In this document: positions 11,483 through 20,568 of the stretch, piece by piece
Numbering within the stretch: the first letter of the stretch is position 1
Layout: every line of letters begins with the position of its first letter
Assembly: GCF_030272615.1 (NCBI RefSeq)
Contig: NC_081406.1
Span: 458,020,072-458,084,071 of the forward strand
Source: Cryptomeria japonica
Taxonomy: Eukaryota > Streptophyta > Pinopsida > Cupressales > Cupressaceae
Length of the DNA stretch: 64,000 bases
Direction: 5' to 3'
Made by a program: the position numbers and the translations under genes
Notes under the pieces: model-generated
The model's database searches: none
Told to the model about the DNA's origin: nothing
Seen by the model: only the letters and a program-made list of their open reading frames with translations

Positions 11483-12160
11483 AAATGTGCATTCTTGAAA
11501 TGGGGTCTTGATGAGGAAGTTTATATTGAGCAACCTGATTGTTTTTCACTATTAGATGATACTAATATGGTTTCTAGAGCTTGGTATACAAGGTTGGATA
11601 AATATATTTTGAAGCTTGGTTTTACTAAGGGCAGTGCTGAGAATAATTTATATTATAAAATCACTAATGATGATATACTGATTGTTGAAGTATTTGTTGA
11701 TGACATTATTTTTGGAGGTGAAGATAAACTATGCATAGAATTTTCTAAGAACATGGAGAAAGAATTTGAGATGTCTATGATTGGTGAGATGAAATTTTTC
11801 TTAGGTTTGTAGATTACTCAGACTAACAAAGGTATTTTTATCTATAAAACTAAATATGTTAAGAAATTGTTGAAGAAATTTGGTATGGGAGATTCTAAAC
11901 CGGTAAGTACACCTATGGTTACAAGTGACAAATTGACAAGGAAATATTTTTCTGTGCTGATAAATCCTACAAGATACAAATCTATGATTGGAGGTCTACT
12001 TTAGTTATCTCAAACTAGACCTGACATTATGAATGTTGTTTGTATTGTTTCAAGATTTCAGAGCTATCCTAGAGAAAATCATGAGATGACGGTAAAAAAG
12101 ATTTTTAGATACTTGCAAGGTACATCACAATATGGTTTGTGGTATCCTAAGAATGATAAC
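11483..12160 (+). pseudogene. Copia A reverse transcriptase, C-terminal part
   Basis: RT of A resumes at AFLKWGLDEEVYIEQPD and shows FVDDIIFGGEDKLC, FEMSMIGEMKFFLGL, KYVKKLLKKFGM, YKSMIGGLL and QTRPDIMN. Between MV and AWY an in-frame gap of 13 codons relative to element C removes the conserved LYGLKQAP motif. There are stops at 11810-11812 (FFLGL, stop, ITQT) and near 12001. Confidence 0.87.
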
Positions 12161-12605
12161 TTTACTTTATGTGCATGCATATGCTGATAGGGCTGGAGAC
12201 GTTGATGACTAGAAAAGTACTTCTGGTGGAACTTTCTTTCTTGGAAAGAAGTTGGTTTCATGGATCAGCAAGAAATAGTCATATACTTCTTTATCTATTG
12301 CTTGAGCTGAGTATGTTGTTGCTACTACTAATCGTACACAAGTTTTTATGGATGAAGCAAATGTTGAAGGATATAAAAGTGGATTGTGATGCACTGGTAG
12401 TTATTCATTGTGATAACTATTCTGCTATTGATATATCTATCAAGTATAACTTTTTGAAGGATAAGGTGGAAGCAAATGAAGTTAAACTAGTTTATGTGAA
12501 CACTAAAGAACAAATTGCAGAGTTTTTCACTAAACCTTTATCTAAGGAATCTTTTGAGTACTTGAGAGAGAGATTGGGGGTTTCTGCCCCTCTGATAGAT
12601 ACTTG
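12161..12605 (+). pseudogene. Copia A RNase H domain
   Basis: The start (LCAxTD...AGD) is scrambled by an insertion near 12175 and stops near 12187. Then come STSGGTFFLGKKLV-like and LWMKQMLKDIKVDCDALVVIHCDN, and the C-terminal VNTKEQIAEFFTKPLSKESFEYLRERLG ends at the stop at 12603-12605. About 12 codons around the ISNNPVFHSKTKHI position are missing compared with element C. Confidence 0.82.
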
Positions 12606-13014
12606 ATTGATGCGGTTTGGCATCAGTCCAGTATGCATTATTAGAAACACTATTCATTCCATCATTGATGTGGGATGCTACTGCTCAGAGGGAGTAGTCA
12701 GCTTTGAGATTCATAGGCTAACATTTTTCTTTGATATTTCTGTCAGATTTGTGGCATTCATGTCAAAGGGGGAGAGATATTGATGTGAAAAAGATAAAGA
12801 AAGAAAAAATAAAATCATAGGGGGAGAGATAGCAATGTGAAAAATTAAGTCAAAACTTTGTAGAGATATTATTCATTGGGGGAGAGACATTGATATTCAG
12901 ATCTATATGCAGGAGATTGTTGGTTGTCTTCCATAGGGGGAGACTTGTTTGGAATTTATTGGTACTTAGATTTTTTTCACATCTAGTGTTGCCATCAATG
13001 CCAAAGGGGGAGAT
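12606..13014 (+). promoter_or_regulatory. Copia A 3' noncoding region with five polypurine tracts
   Basis: GGGGGAGA occurs at 12768-12777, 12820-12829, 12878-12887, 12936-12943 and at the LTR border 13001-13013. A hairpin CTACT...AGTAG lies at 12678-12698. The word CTAGTGTTGCCATCAATG (12983-13000) just before the last tract pairs with 13062-13079 inside the LTR. Multiple polypurine tracts fit a Sirevirus-like element. Confidence 0.65.
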
Positions 13015-14200
13015 TTTTGGCCATTTGGTGGAATTGATTATATGTTGCATTGATGTTTTATCATTGATGTCAACACTAGCTATTTGGATGCTTTACCAGC
13101 ACCCTTCTGGTCCCAGTAGGTTGAGTGGTTTTTGGTTAACTTGGATCCAACATGACCTGGTTAACTCCGGTATAATCTGGTGATGGAATTGGCTTGTTCA
13201 TAATGTCTATACTCATATTTGGTCAATTGGTTTCAGTCTAGTGATTGGATGCTATCCTGCTTACACAGAAGATTGGTTTTTGGTTTCGACGAGGGTTTCA
13301 CTAGTAGTTCTTTTGGTGGAGATCTTTGATGAATTGAATAAGCAGCTTTGGTGTAGCTTCTGATAGAGTTTCAGGATGGTGTTGGTAATCTTGTTCGAGA
13401 CTTGGGGTTTGGAGATCATTGTTGAAGAGTGTGGGCCTATACTTGGTCCTAGTTGATCTAGGTTATGGACCGGCATTAATGTAACATGTTGAGGAATTAT
13501 TGTTGTATTTCCAGGATGTCTTGTGTTTTAGTCTAAGGCCAACATGGCTTTTAATGATGTAATTGGTTTATTGTGTGGTAGCTCACCTGATTGTTTATGG
13601 TCGAGGGTTTGTATAAATAAGATGTAAGATCTCATTGTAGATCATCATGGTTTTTGTAAGAGATCATGGTCAAGGAATGTAATACGCGAATATTGTAATG
13701 TCATTTACATAGAGGAGTTGGTTGATCAATGGAGATCTAATTGGATGTGTAAGAGGATTTAGTCTTCCAGTATTGAGCTTGACCAAAACTATACTCAAGC
13801 ATAGGAGATGCTCTCTTTTGAAGTTCAACACTTTTCCGGATTGTAGTCTATATTTGTATGTAGTCAGTGAGACTCCTTTTTTTGATGAGAAGTGCATGCT
13901 CTAGGATATTGGCCTTCCTGCAAGTGCAAGACCCTTCATTGTAAATTCACATACTTACTATAAAAGTATTATCTAATTGTGGGTAGGCTTCCCACTGTGG
14001 TTTTTCCCTTTACCAGGTTTTCCGTGTACAAATATTGGTGTTGTGTGGATGGATTTTATTCTATGATTATTGTTTATGCTTAATTGGATTAACTGCTATT
14101 CTGGTACTATGGTTTTGAATTGATAATGCTTTAGGTAATATATGACAACTGATTCACCCCCACCTCTCATTTGTCTTCTGGTTATATGAACTGTCTAATA
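13015..14200 (+). repeat. 3' LTR of copia A
   Basis: This is the partner of 91-1275. The first dinucleotide has mutated to TT and the end reads TCTAATA. The U5 stem arms are 14144-14152 and 14167-14175, with one mismatch. Confidence 0.9.
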
Positions 14201-15430
14201 CCGATATCATCAAAAAACTCAACTGTAACTGAAGAGAAGCACAGAGAGCCTGAAAATTAGAAAACACCAAGGTATGCAAGGCTAAACCATTCGGAAAATC
14301 AGATCATTGGAGACAAAAACATGGGAGTTATGACAAGGAGAATATTGGCAAATCAAGAGGTATGTTTCATTTCTCAGATTAAACCGACATTAGTAATTGA
14401 AACTTGTAAATATGAATGTTGGATGAAATATATGGAAGATGAATTAGATCATGTAGAAAAGAACAATACTTTGAATTTAGTTCCCCAACCTAAAAATAAG
14501 AATGTTATTGGATCAAAATAGATTTTTAGAAACAAACAGAATGAGAATGGACAAGTTGTAAGAAACAAGGCTAGATTTTTTTTGCAAAGGATATTCTTAG
14601 AAGGAAGGAATTGATTATGGTGAAAATTTTGCACCAGTAGCTAGAATTGAAGTTGTTAGACTATTTCTTGCTTATGTAGCCTATAGGAACTACAAGGTCT
14701 ATCAGATGGATGTTAAGTCTGCATTCCTGAATGGATAACCTGAAGAGGAATTGTTTATTGAGCAACCTGATGGATTTTTACTGATAGATGACAAAAATAT
14801 GGTTTGCAGATTAAGGAAAGCCCTATATGGATTAAAACAAGCTCCTGGAGCTTGGTATGCAAGGCTGGATAAGTATCTTTTGAAGCTTGATTTTATAAAA
14901 GGTAATGCTGACAGTAACCTATATTATAAGATCACTAATGATGATATTCTGATTATTGAACTATTTGTTGATGATATCATTTTTGGAGGTGAAGAAAAAT
15001 TGTGCATGAAATTTTCTGATAATATGCAGAGTGAATTTGAAATGTCTATGACTAGAGAAATAAGATTTTTTCTAGGTTTGAAGATTACTTAGACTAACAA
15101 AGGCATCTTTATCTGTCAAACTAAGTATCTCAAGGAATTGTTGAAGAAGTTTGGTATGGAAAATTCTAAAACCGGTTAGTACTCCTATGGTTACAAGTGA
15201 AAAATTATCAATTAAGGATGTATCCCCTTTAGTAAATTCTACAAGATATAAATCCATGATTGGTGGTTTGCTATATTTAACTCAGACAAGACCGGATATA
15301 ATGAATGGAGTCAGAATTGTATCAAGATTTCAAATTAATCCAAGAGAATCATGAAAGTGAAACAAAACAGATATTTTGTTATTTGCAAAGAACAATTGAA
15401 TATGGTTTATGGTACCCTAAAGAGGATGAC
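14201..15430 (+). pseudogene. Copia element C, reverse transcriptase region
   Basis: This continues the C pol interrupted at position 90. Visible parts are the linker (MTRRILANQEVCFISQ), [26 protein letters not shown] (first catalytic Asp kept), ALYGLKQAPGAWYARLDKYLLKL, FVDDIIFGGEEKLC, FEMSM, FFLGLKIT and YKSMIGGLLYLTQTRPDIMN. Breaks include a stop at 14519, a T-run frameshift near 14575, a stop at 15090-15092 in ITQT and a shift near 15170. Unlike A, B and H, the codon after FFLGL is Lys and not a stop. Confidence 0.87.
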
Positions 15431-15916
15431 TTTACTTAATGTGCATATACAGATGCAGATTGGGCAGGTGATGTTGATGACTGGAAGAGCACACCCGGTG
15501 GAGTATTCTTCCTTGGGAAGAAGTGTGTCTCATGGATCAACAAGAAGGAGTCATGCATTTATTTATCTACTGTTGAAGCTGAATATGTTGCAGCCGCAAC
15601 CAATTGTACTCAATCTCTATGGATGAAGCAGAAGTTGAAGGATATACAAGTGAGTTGTAATGATCTGGTAGTTATCCATTGTGATAACTTTGCAATTATT
15701 GACATATCAAATAATCCAATATTTCACTCCAAGAATAAGAACATATCAATCAGGTATAACATTTTGAAGGAAAAGGTGGAAGCAAAAGAAGTTAGATTAG
15801 TTTATGTGAACACTAAAGAGAAGATAGCAAACATATTCACTAAACCTTTGTCTCAGGAATCATTTGAGTATTTGAGAAATAGATTGGGGGCTTCTACCCC
15901 TCCGGTAGAGACTTAA
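15431..15916 (+). pseudogene. Copia element C, RNase H region
   Basis: The domain starts around CAYTDADWAGDVDDWKS and continues with STVEAEYVAAATNCTQSLWMKQKLKDI, then VVIHCDNFAIIDISNNPIFHSKNK, and ends EKIANIFTKPLSQESFEYLRNRLGASTPPVET at the stop at 15914-15916. It has two frame changes (near 15355 and 15625) but no large deletion. Confidence 0.87.
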
Positions 15917-16184
15917 ATGATGCAGATGTGCATCATCCGGGTATGCATTATCAGAGCTATCCTTTGTTCTAGATTGATAAAATAATTCTACTACTCAGGG
16001 AGAGTAGTCAACCTCGAGATGTAGACTTTTAATATTCTATTTGATTCTTTGGCACTGTTGTCAAATGGGGAGAAATATATGTGAAAAATTATTGTTATTT
16101 ATTGATTGCACTCCTTAGGAGGATTTTGGTGGTATTTGGTCTTTTGTTTCAAATTTGGTTTAGAGCTTCACTATTATATTATTT
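15917..16184 (+). other. Copia C 3' noncoding region, first part
   Basis: It holds the perfect hairpin ACTACTC-AGGGA-GAGTAGT (15990-16008), about 75 nt after the stop, and a weak polypurine tract (AATGGGGAGA near 16064). It is interrupted at 16184 by element D and resumes at 17457. Confidence 0.65.
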
Positions 16185-16959
16185 TGTTGGCAAATGCACA
16201 CTCTAATGAGAAATTGTAGGTGATTGAAGGTATTGTCATTGATGGCAACCTTACAATCATGTGATAGCGGCAGGCAGACACAGGCACCGTCATACAGATC
16301 ACCGGTACCAAAAAGAAGATTACTGGCACCCTGGCTGACAAGAATTTTGTATAAATGTATTTTGTAATTAATTGTAAAATCTTTTGTAAGCCAACACGAC
16401 AGATTGTAATGTGACTCATATATGTATGAGATCATTTTAGATCATTTATAAGGTGTGTATAATGCGAAGTATGAAAGGAATATAGCAGACCTAATATGCG
16501 AATTATTGGATAAGGGTTTATGTATATTACAGAGCTTAAATCGGTACTGAATCTGGCATAGCAGATACTGATTTGAAGCAGTACAAGACATTGGATTTGT
16601 ATAATCCAATTTTTTAAGTCAGTGTGACTTCTTTTATAATTGAGCAATGAGCTCTAGGCACTTGGCCTTCCTTCATGTGCAGGCCCCTATTGTAAACAGT
16701 AATAGTCTCTTATTGGCCAGTAAGTGAATATTGTGGGTCACAAATCCCACTGAGGTTTTTCCCACACCGGGTTTCCTCATTAAAATATTGTGTTATGGTG
16801 TGCTTTTCATATTGTGGTTGTTGTTCTTATTTGTTGCATTATTTGTGCTTTATCGGTACACAGTTTTAATATGCTTTTCATGTTATAAGTTAAGAAAATT
16901 ATTTTACCAGTCAGATACTGATTCAACCCCCCTCTTAGTATCTTTGGGAATCCTAACAA
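16185..16959 (+). repeat. LTR of element D
   Basis: Starts TGTTGG and ends CCTAACA, followed by a primer site ATTGGTATCAAAG (16960-16972). The U5 stem is AGATACTGA (16913-16921) with TTAGTATCT (16935-16943), 8 pairs plus a G-U. The U3 start word is TTGTCATTGATGGCAA. Confidence 0.85.
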
Positions 16960-17039
16960 TTGGTATCAAAGAAAGTGAGTTGGAAGGACTTCAACCAGAA
17001 ACTCATCTTTCATCAGTTGCAACTTCCACTGAGAGTGAT

Positions 17040-17404
17040 ATGCTAGAGGTATTCAAAAGGGTAGAAAGGAAAAGAAAGCCCTCACAGGTACCCTCACCCA
17101 CTCCTAGAAAAATAAGACAAAAGCAACAGGTAATGAGGCCTCCAGTTAAGAAGTTAACTCCTAAGAAGAAGGTAAAACAAGATATTGCTCCACTGGATAA
17201 ACTCCTTAGTGAAATAGCAAAAGATGGAAAGTTGAAAAACTTTAGCAAATTGTACAACACACTTTCCGCTGATGACAAGGAAAGCATAGAAAATAGTGTA
17301 ATTTTACACTTGGATATATACAAGAAATTTTTCATGGAAATTGTTGATGAAATACCCAATAATTTGTATAGAATACTAGAAGCTAGAAGGGTAGCCATTG
17401 TTGA
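17040..17404 (+). CDS. Unrecognised basic ORF inside element D
   Basis: An open frame begins inside the LTR and runs on through the deletion point to 17519. An internal Met at 17040 is the first in the non-LTR part. The predicted peptide is very basic at first (RVERKRKPSQ, PRKIRQKQQ, KKLTPKKKVKQ), resembling bipartite nuclear localisation signals, followed by a helical-looking stretch ending YRILEARRVAIVE. I recognise no Gag or Pol motif. It may be an extra ORF of this family or a captured gene piece; the 3' end was lost in the deletion. Whether it is expressed is unknown. Confidence 0.35.
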
Positions 17405-17451
17405 ATCACCCCCCCCCCCCCCCTCTCTCAGTATCTTTGGGAATCCTAACA
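17405..17451 (+). repeat. 3' LTR remnant of element D (last 47 bp)
   Basis: TCTCAGTATCTTTGGGAATC then CTAACA repeats the end of the D LTR (16935-16959) and is followed by the target duplication TATTT. It begins in a 15-base C run. Confidence 0.85.
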
Positions 17452-17456
17452 TATTT

Positions 17457-17564
17457 TATAGGAGATTGTTGGCAATCTTCCATTGGGGGAGACTTGTTTG
17501 GCATTTTCTTGGCACTTAGATGTTTTTCACATCTAGTGTTGCCATCAATGCCAAAGGGGGAGAT
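17457..17564 (+). promoter_or_regulatory. Copia C 3' end: polypurine tracts before the LTR
   Basis: This continues the C noncoding region after D. It carries a GGGGGAGA tract near 17486-17493 and the border tract at 17551-17563. The word CTAGTGTTGCCATCAATG (17533-17550) can pair with 17607-17624 inside the LTR (15 of 18). Confidence 0.75.
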
Positions 17565-18752
17565 TGTTGGTCATATAATGGAATTGATTATGTGTTGATG
17601 TTTTGTCATTTATGTCAACACTTGTTGTTATGGTTGTTTACCGGCTTCCGATAGAAGGATTGGATTGGAAAGATAATTAGTTGATTGCCACCGGTATGAT
17701 TTGGTTGATGGAATAAGTTTGTATAGATGGTTCATATGCTTTTGAAGTATGTTTCAGTCAGTTGGTATTGTTTTGATGATCGGATGCTATCTTATGTTCT
17801 AGTAAGCTTTCTTTATTGGTCCAGTAAGGGTTTCATCGATAGAGATTTATTGAAGATATTTGATGTAATGCATAAGTGGTGTTGGTGTAGCTTCTAGAAG
17901 GGATTCAGAATGTTGATGGTGATTGTGGTCGTGCCTCATTTTATTGGTGTCATTTCTTTGACGTGTGTGGATCTAATTTAGGTCCAGTGCTATCTAGGTT
18001 ATGGATCGGTTTGCATGTAACATGTTGGTGGATCCTCTGATGGGCGTCTGGGATGTTTTATTAATTGGATGATATTTGTTTATCCTTATTCCAACATGAT
18101 TTATGATTTTGTTTCAAGATAATGTAATGGATTTATTGAACTATAATTTGTGTGGCCAACCTAATTGGTTAGGTTCTGGGTTAGTATAAATATATGTAAG
18201 ATTTCATTGTAGATCATATAGGAAATGCAAAAATAATGTAATGATAATTTGTGTAGAGGATTTGGTCGATCATAGGTGATTGAGTTGGGTTTATGTAAGA
18301 TGTTTTAGACCTCTAGTATTGAGCTTAACCAGAAATGTAATCTAGCATGTTTGAGGCTATCACCGAAAATTCTTCTTTGGATTGTAGTCCAAATATCTTG
18401 AGGTGGTTGACATCTCTGTAGTTAGTGAGACTCCATTGTAATGACTAGTGCGCTTTGGGAAGTGTCCATTCCTGCATGTGCAGGCCCCTATTGTAATCAT
18501 ATACTTATTGCAAAAGTATCATCTGACTATGGGTTGGGTTTCCCACTATGGTTTTTCCCTTTCCAGGTTTTCCATGTATAAATTATGGTGTTATGTGTTA
18601 TTGTTGCATGGTATCAATTCTCTGGTTTTTATTTATGCTTTAATGCTTAATCAGTTATACCGGTATATAAGGTTTTAAGTGCTTTAATTCACATAGTCTA
18701 TTAACAACTAATTCACCCCCCCCCTCTTAGTTGTTCTCTTGTTATCTTAACA
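17565..18752 (+). repeat. 3' LTR of copia C
   Basis: It is 1188 bp, TGTTGGTC to CTTAACA, of the same family as the A LTRs. A TATA context (GTATAAATATATG) occurs near 18185. The U5 stem is perfect: AACAACTAA (18703-18711) with TTAGTTGTT (18727-18735). The right target copy would be TGAAC (18753-18757); the left one is outside the window. Confidence 0.88.
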
Positions 18753-18859
18753 TGAACAAATTCTAGATATTTTTACAAAAAACCCTTTCTCATGATACTT
18801 TTGAGCATCTCTAAAAGAATTTGGGAGTTATTTCTCCCTCCTCTTCAATAAAGAAGTAA
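18753..18859 (+). pseudogene. Copia element E, RNase H C-terminus
   Basis: The frame EQILDIFTK continues, after a one-base slip in an A run, as LSHDTFEHL, stop, KNLGVISP, the end of a copia polyprotein. It directly follows the C LTR, so E was the target of C. The remainder of E lies left of the window. Confidence 0.75.
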
Positions 18860-19339
18860 AGGGTGAGGGAAGCATTGGTGCTCTTGCAAAGTGTTTAGAA
18901 ATGTTATGCTAGCAACAATGATATTAGAAGGATTATTGGTATATGGAATTATGGGGTGTAATGCCTCTCTAACTATAACACGGTTAAGAAGGTATCATGA
19001 CGTTGAACCTATGCTCAGATACAAATGTAGTAAGTATTTTTTATATTGAAATGTTAATCAATGTAGACAAAAATATATGTTAGATCTAGTAATCACTATG
19101 ATCATGATGTTATAAATTCAGTTAATTATTTGAAAGTATTATGGTTATGCTTCAATGGATACTTAGATAGAAAGGGGTGATATCGAAACATTCAAATATA
19201 TGATAATGCATGTGATGATAAAATTTTCTTCCAATGATTTTAACACGTTAGTTATTTATATGTATTTATTGATGTTTGGATAACAGTAGGAGAATATTTT
19301 GATTATACTGATTAAAATGTGATTATTTGACGATGCTTT
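18860..19339. other. No gene seen (flank of element E)
   Basis: AT-rich DNA without recognisable frames. It may be the 3' noncoding part of element E. Confidence 0.5.
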
Positions 19340-20448
19340 TGTTGGAATTGAGGAACACTGAGGGGGGGATTGAATCAGTGTTCTGCAATTTTTAACCTTA
19401 TTAACTTGTCCTTTCAACCACTTAATGCAAATGAACAAAAGAAAGATGTAGAAACACAAAGAAAACAACAACAACGCCATAACACCAAATTTTATACATG
19501 GAAAACCAAGTTAAGGGAAAAACCACGATGGGGATGAGACCCACAATATAAGTATACTCTGTATAAGTATACAAATATTGCAGTGAAAATGCACATGCAC
19601 TCAGGCACACTGCCTAGAGCTCACTACACAAAAGAAGTAAGGGAATTAACCTCGGAAGGCTCACTGCCTTACAAAATCTTTAAAAAAAGATAATTGGAAT
19701 GCTTGAACTAAAAAAATAGCATCTAAAAATGCCAACGTACATTTCCGATTAAGCACAAAACACTTATTCTCTAGTCGCTTTGTTCCACTATTCTACTTTA
19801 TTCCAGAGCATAATTCCTTCAATTGCGCATGTGAAAATGTGCACAATCGATCACAAACACTTTTCACGCACACACTGATATAAAAAATGGTCATATCCAC
19901 TAGTCTTTTATATCTGCACCATGAAATTAAGTCTTCTACATATCGGCTAAAATAACATTATCAAAATATTGAAACATGCATACATAGTTGGCTCAATCCT
20001 AGCTCCAATGCATATGGAGACCAAAAAGAATTACCCACATGCTTCCCGAATGTTTGCTAAACATCCTTGAACACCAAAATTACTCTACTGATTCCACACA
20101 ATGATCAACTAACCAAAACTTTCATACAACACTATTCATCCTAAAAACCTGTATACTGAATCTTCTAGCTCAGTCAAGAATCAACACTAGAGGCTAAGAT
20201 TCTAGAATAAGGTGCTCCAAACATATAACAACCTTCCTATAGCTCCGCAACACAATATCTTCAACTGAAATGAAACACCAACCAAAACACTGTAAACTTC
20301 TAGATCCACTATTCTAACTTCACCGAACTTAACCAAATCTTCATTCTGACTTTCGGTAGCATCAGATCACACATTGTAGGTACAATATTTGACTTTGGTT
20401 GCCATCAATGAAAAGATCAGATGATCTATACAGTGTCTTTGGGCAACA
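19340..20448 (-). repeat. Solo LTR, minus strand
   Basis: On the minus strand it runs TGTTGCCCAAAG to ATTCCAACA (1109 bp) with no internal region on either side. The U3 word is TTTTCATTGATGGCAACC. The U5 stem is perfect: GAACACTGA (19353-19361) with TCAGTGTTC (19375-19383). Flanking pentamers GCTTT and AATTT agree in three of five bases only, so the duplication is decayed or the border is off by a base. Confidence 0.75.
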
Positions 20449-20568
20449 AATTTTATAATGATGTAATGTTTAGAAGTTTTATGAGGTTACTTAGAATGTT
20501 ATGATGTGACCTTGATTGGAGAATGGTTAATGATGTTTTTACTATATTGTATTATGTGGATATGTATG

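Larger units (their letters stand above)
91..14200 (+). mobile_element. Ty1-copia retrotransposon A (full-length, decayed, interrupted by B)
   Basis: The element has LTRs of 1185 bp (91-1275) and 1186 bp (13015-14200), an initiator-Met type primer site, gag, protease, integrase, RT and RNase H remnants in copia order (integrase before RT), and a polypurine tract at 13001-13013. It is inserted in element C: C pol words end at 90 and resume at 14201. The flanking pentamers are CTGGT (86-90) and CCGAT (14201-14205), which differ by two transitions and could both derive from CCGGT. Element B (4325-11482) sits inside its RT. RT-RH motifs (FVDDIIFGG, EMSMIGE, SMIGGLLYLTQTRPDIM-like) resemble the Sirevirus/Maximus lineage; that assignment is an inference. 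Confidence 0.88.
16185..17451 (+). mobile_element. Copia-like deletion derivative D
   Basis: The element runs from TGTTGGCAAATG to ATCCTAACA and is flanked by perfect TATTT duplications (16180-16184 and 17452-17456). It consists of a complete 775-bp LTR, 445 bp of internal DNA and only the last 47 bp of the 3' LTR. The deletion removed pol and nearly all of the second LTR, with its junction at a C-run (17409-17423). Confidence 0.85.

Noticed and set aside
17409-17423. Long C run at the D deletion point as a sequencing or assembly error
   Set aside because: C runs stand at the same place in nearly all copia LTRs here and the TATTT duplication fits, so the junction is probably real, although the exact run length may not be.
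17003-17452. 149-codon minus-strand frame opposite the D ORF
   Set aside because: It is a mirror of a Lys/Ser-rich plus-strand frame (Phe/Leu/Ser-rich in antisense) and extends into the LTR remnant.
19335-20453. Exact target duplication for the solo LTR at 19340
   Set aside because: Only three of five bases agree (GCTTT and AATTT).
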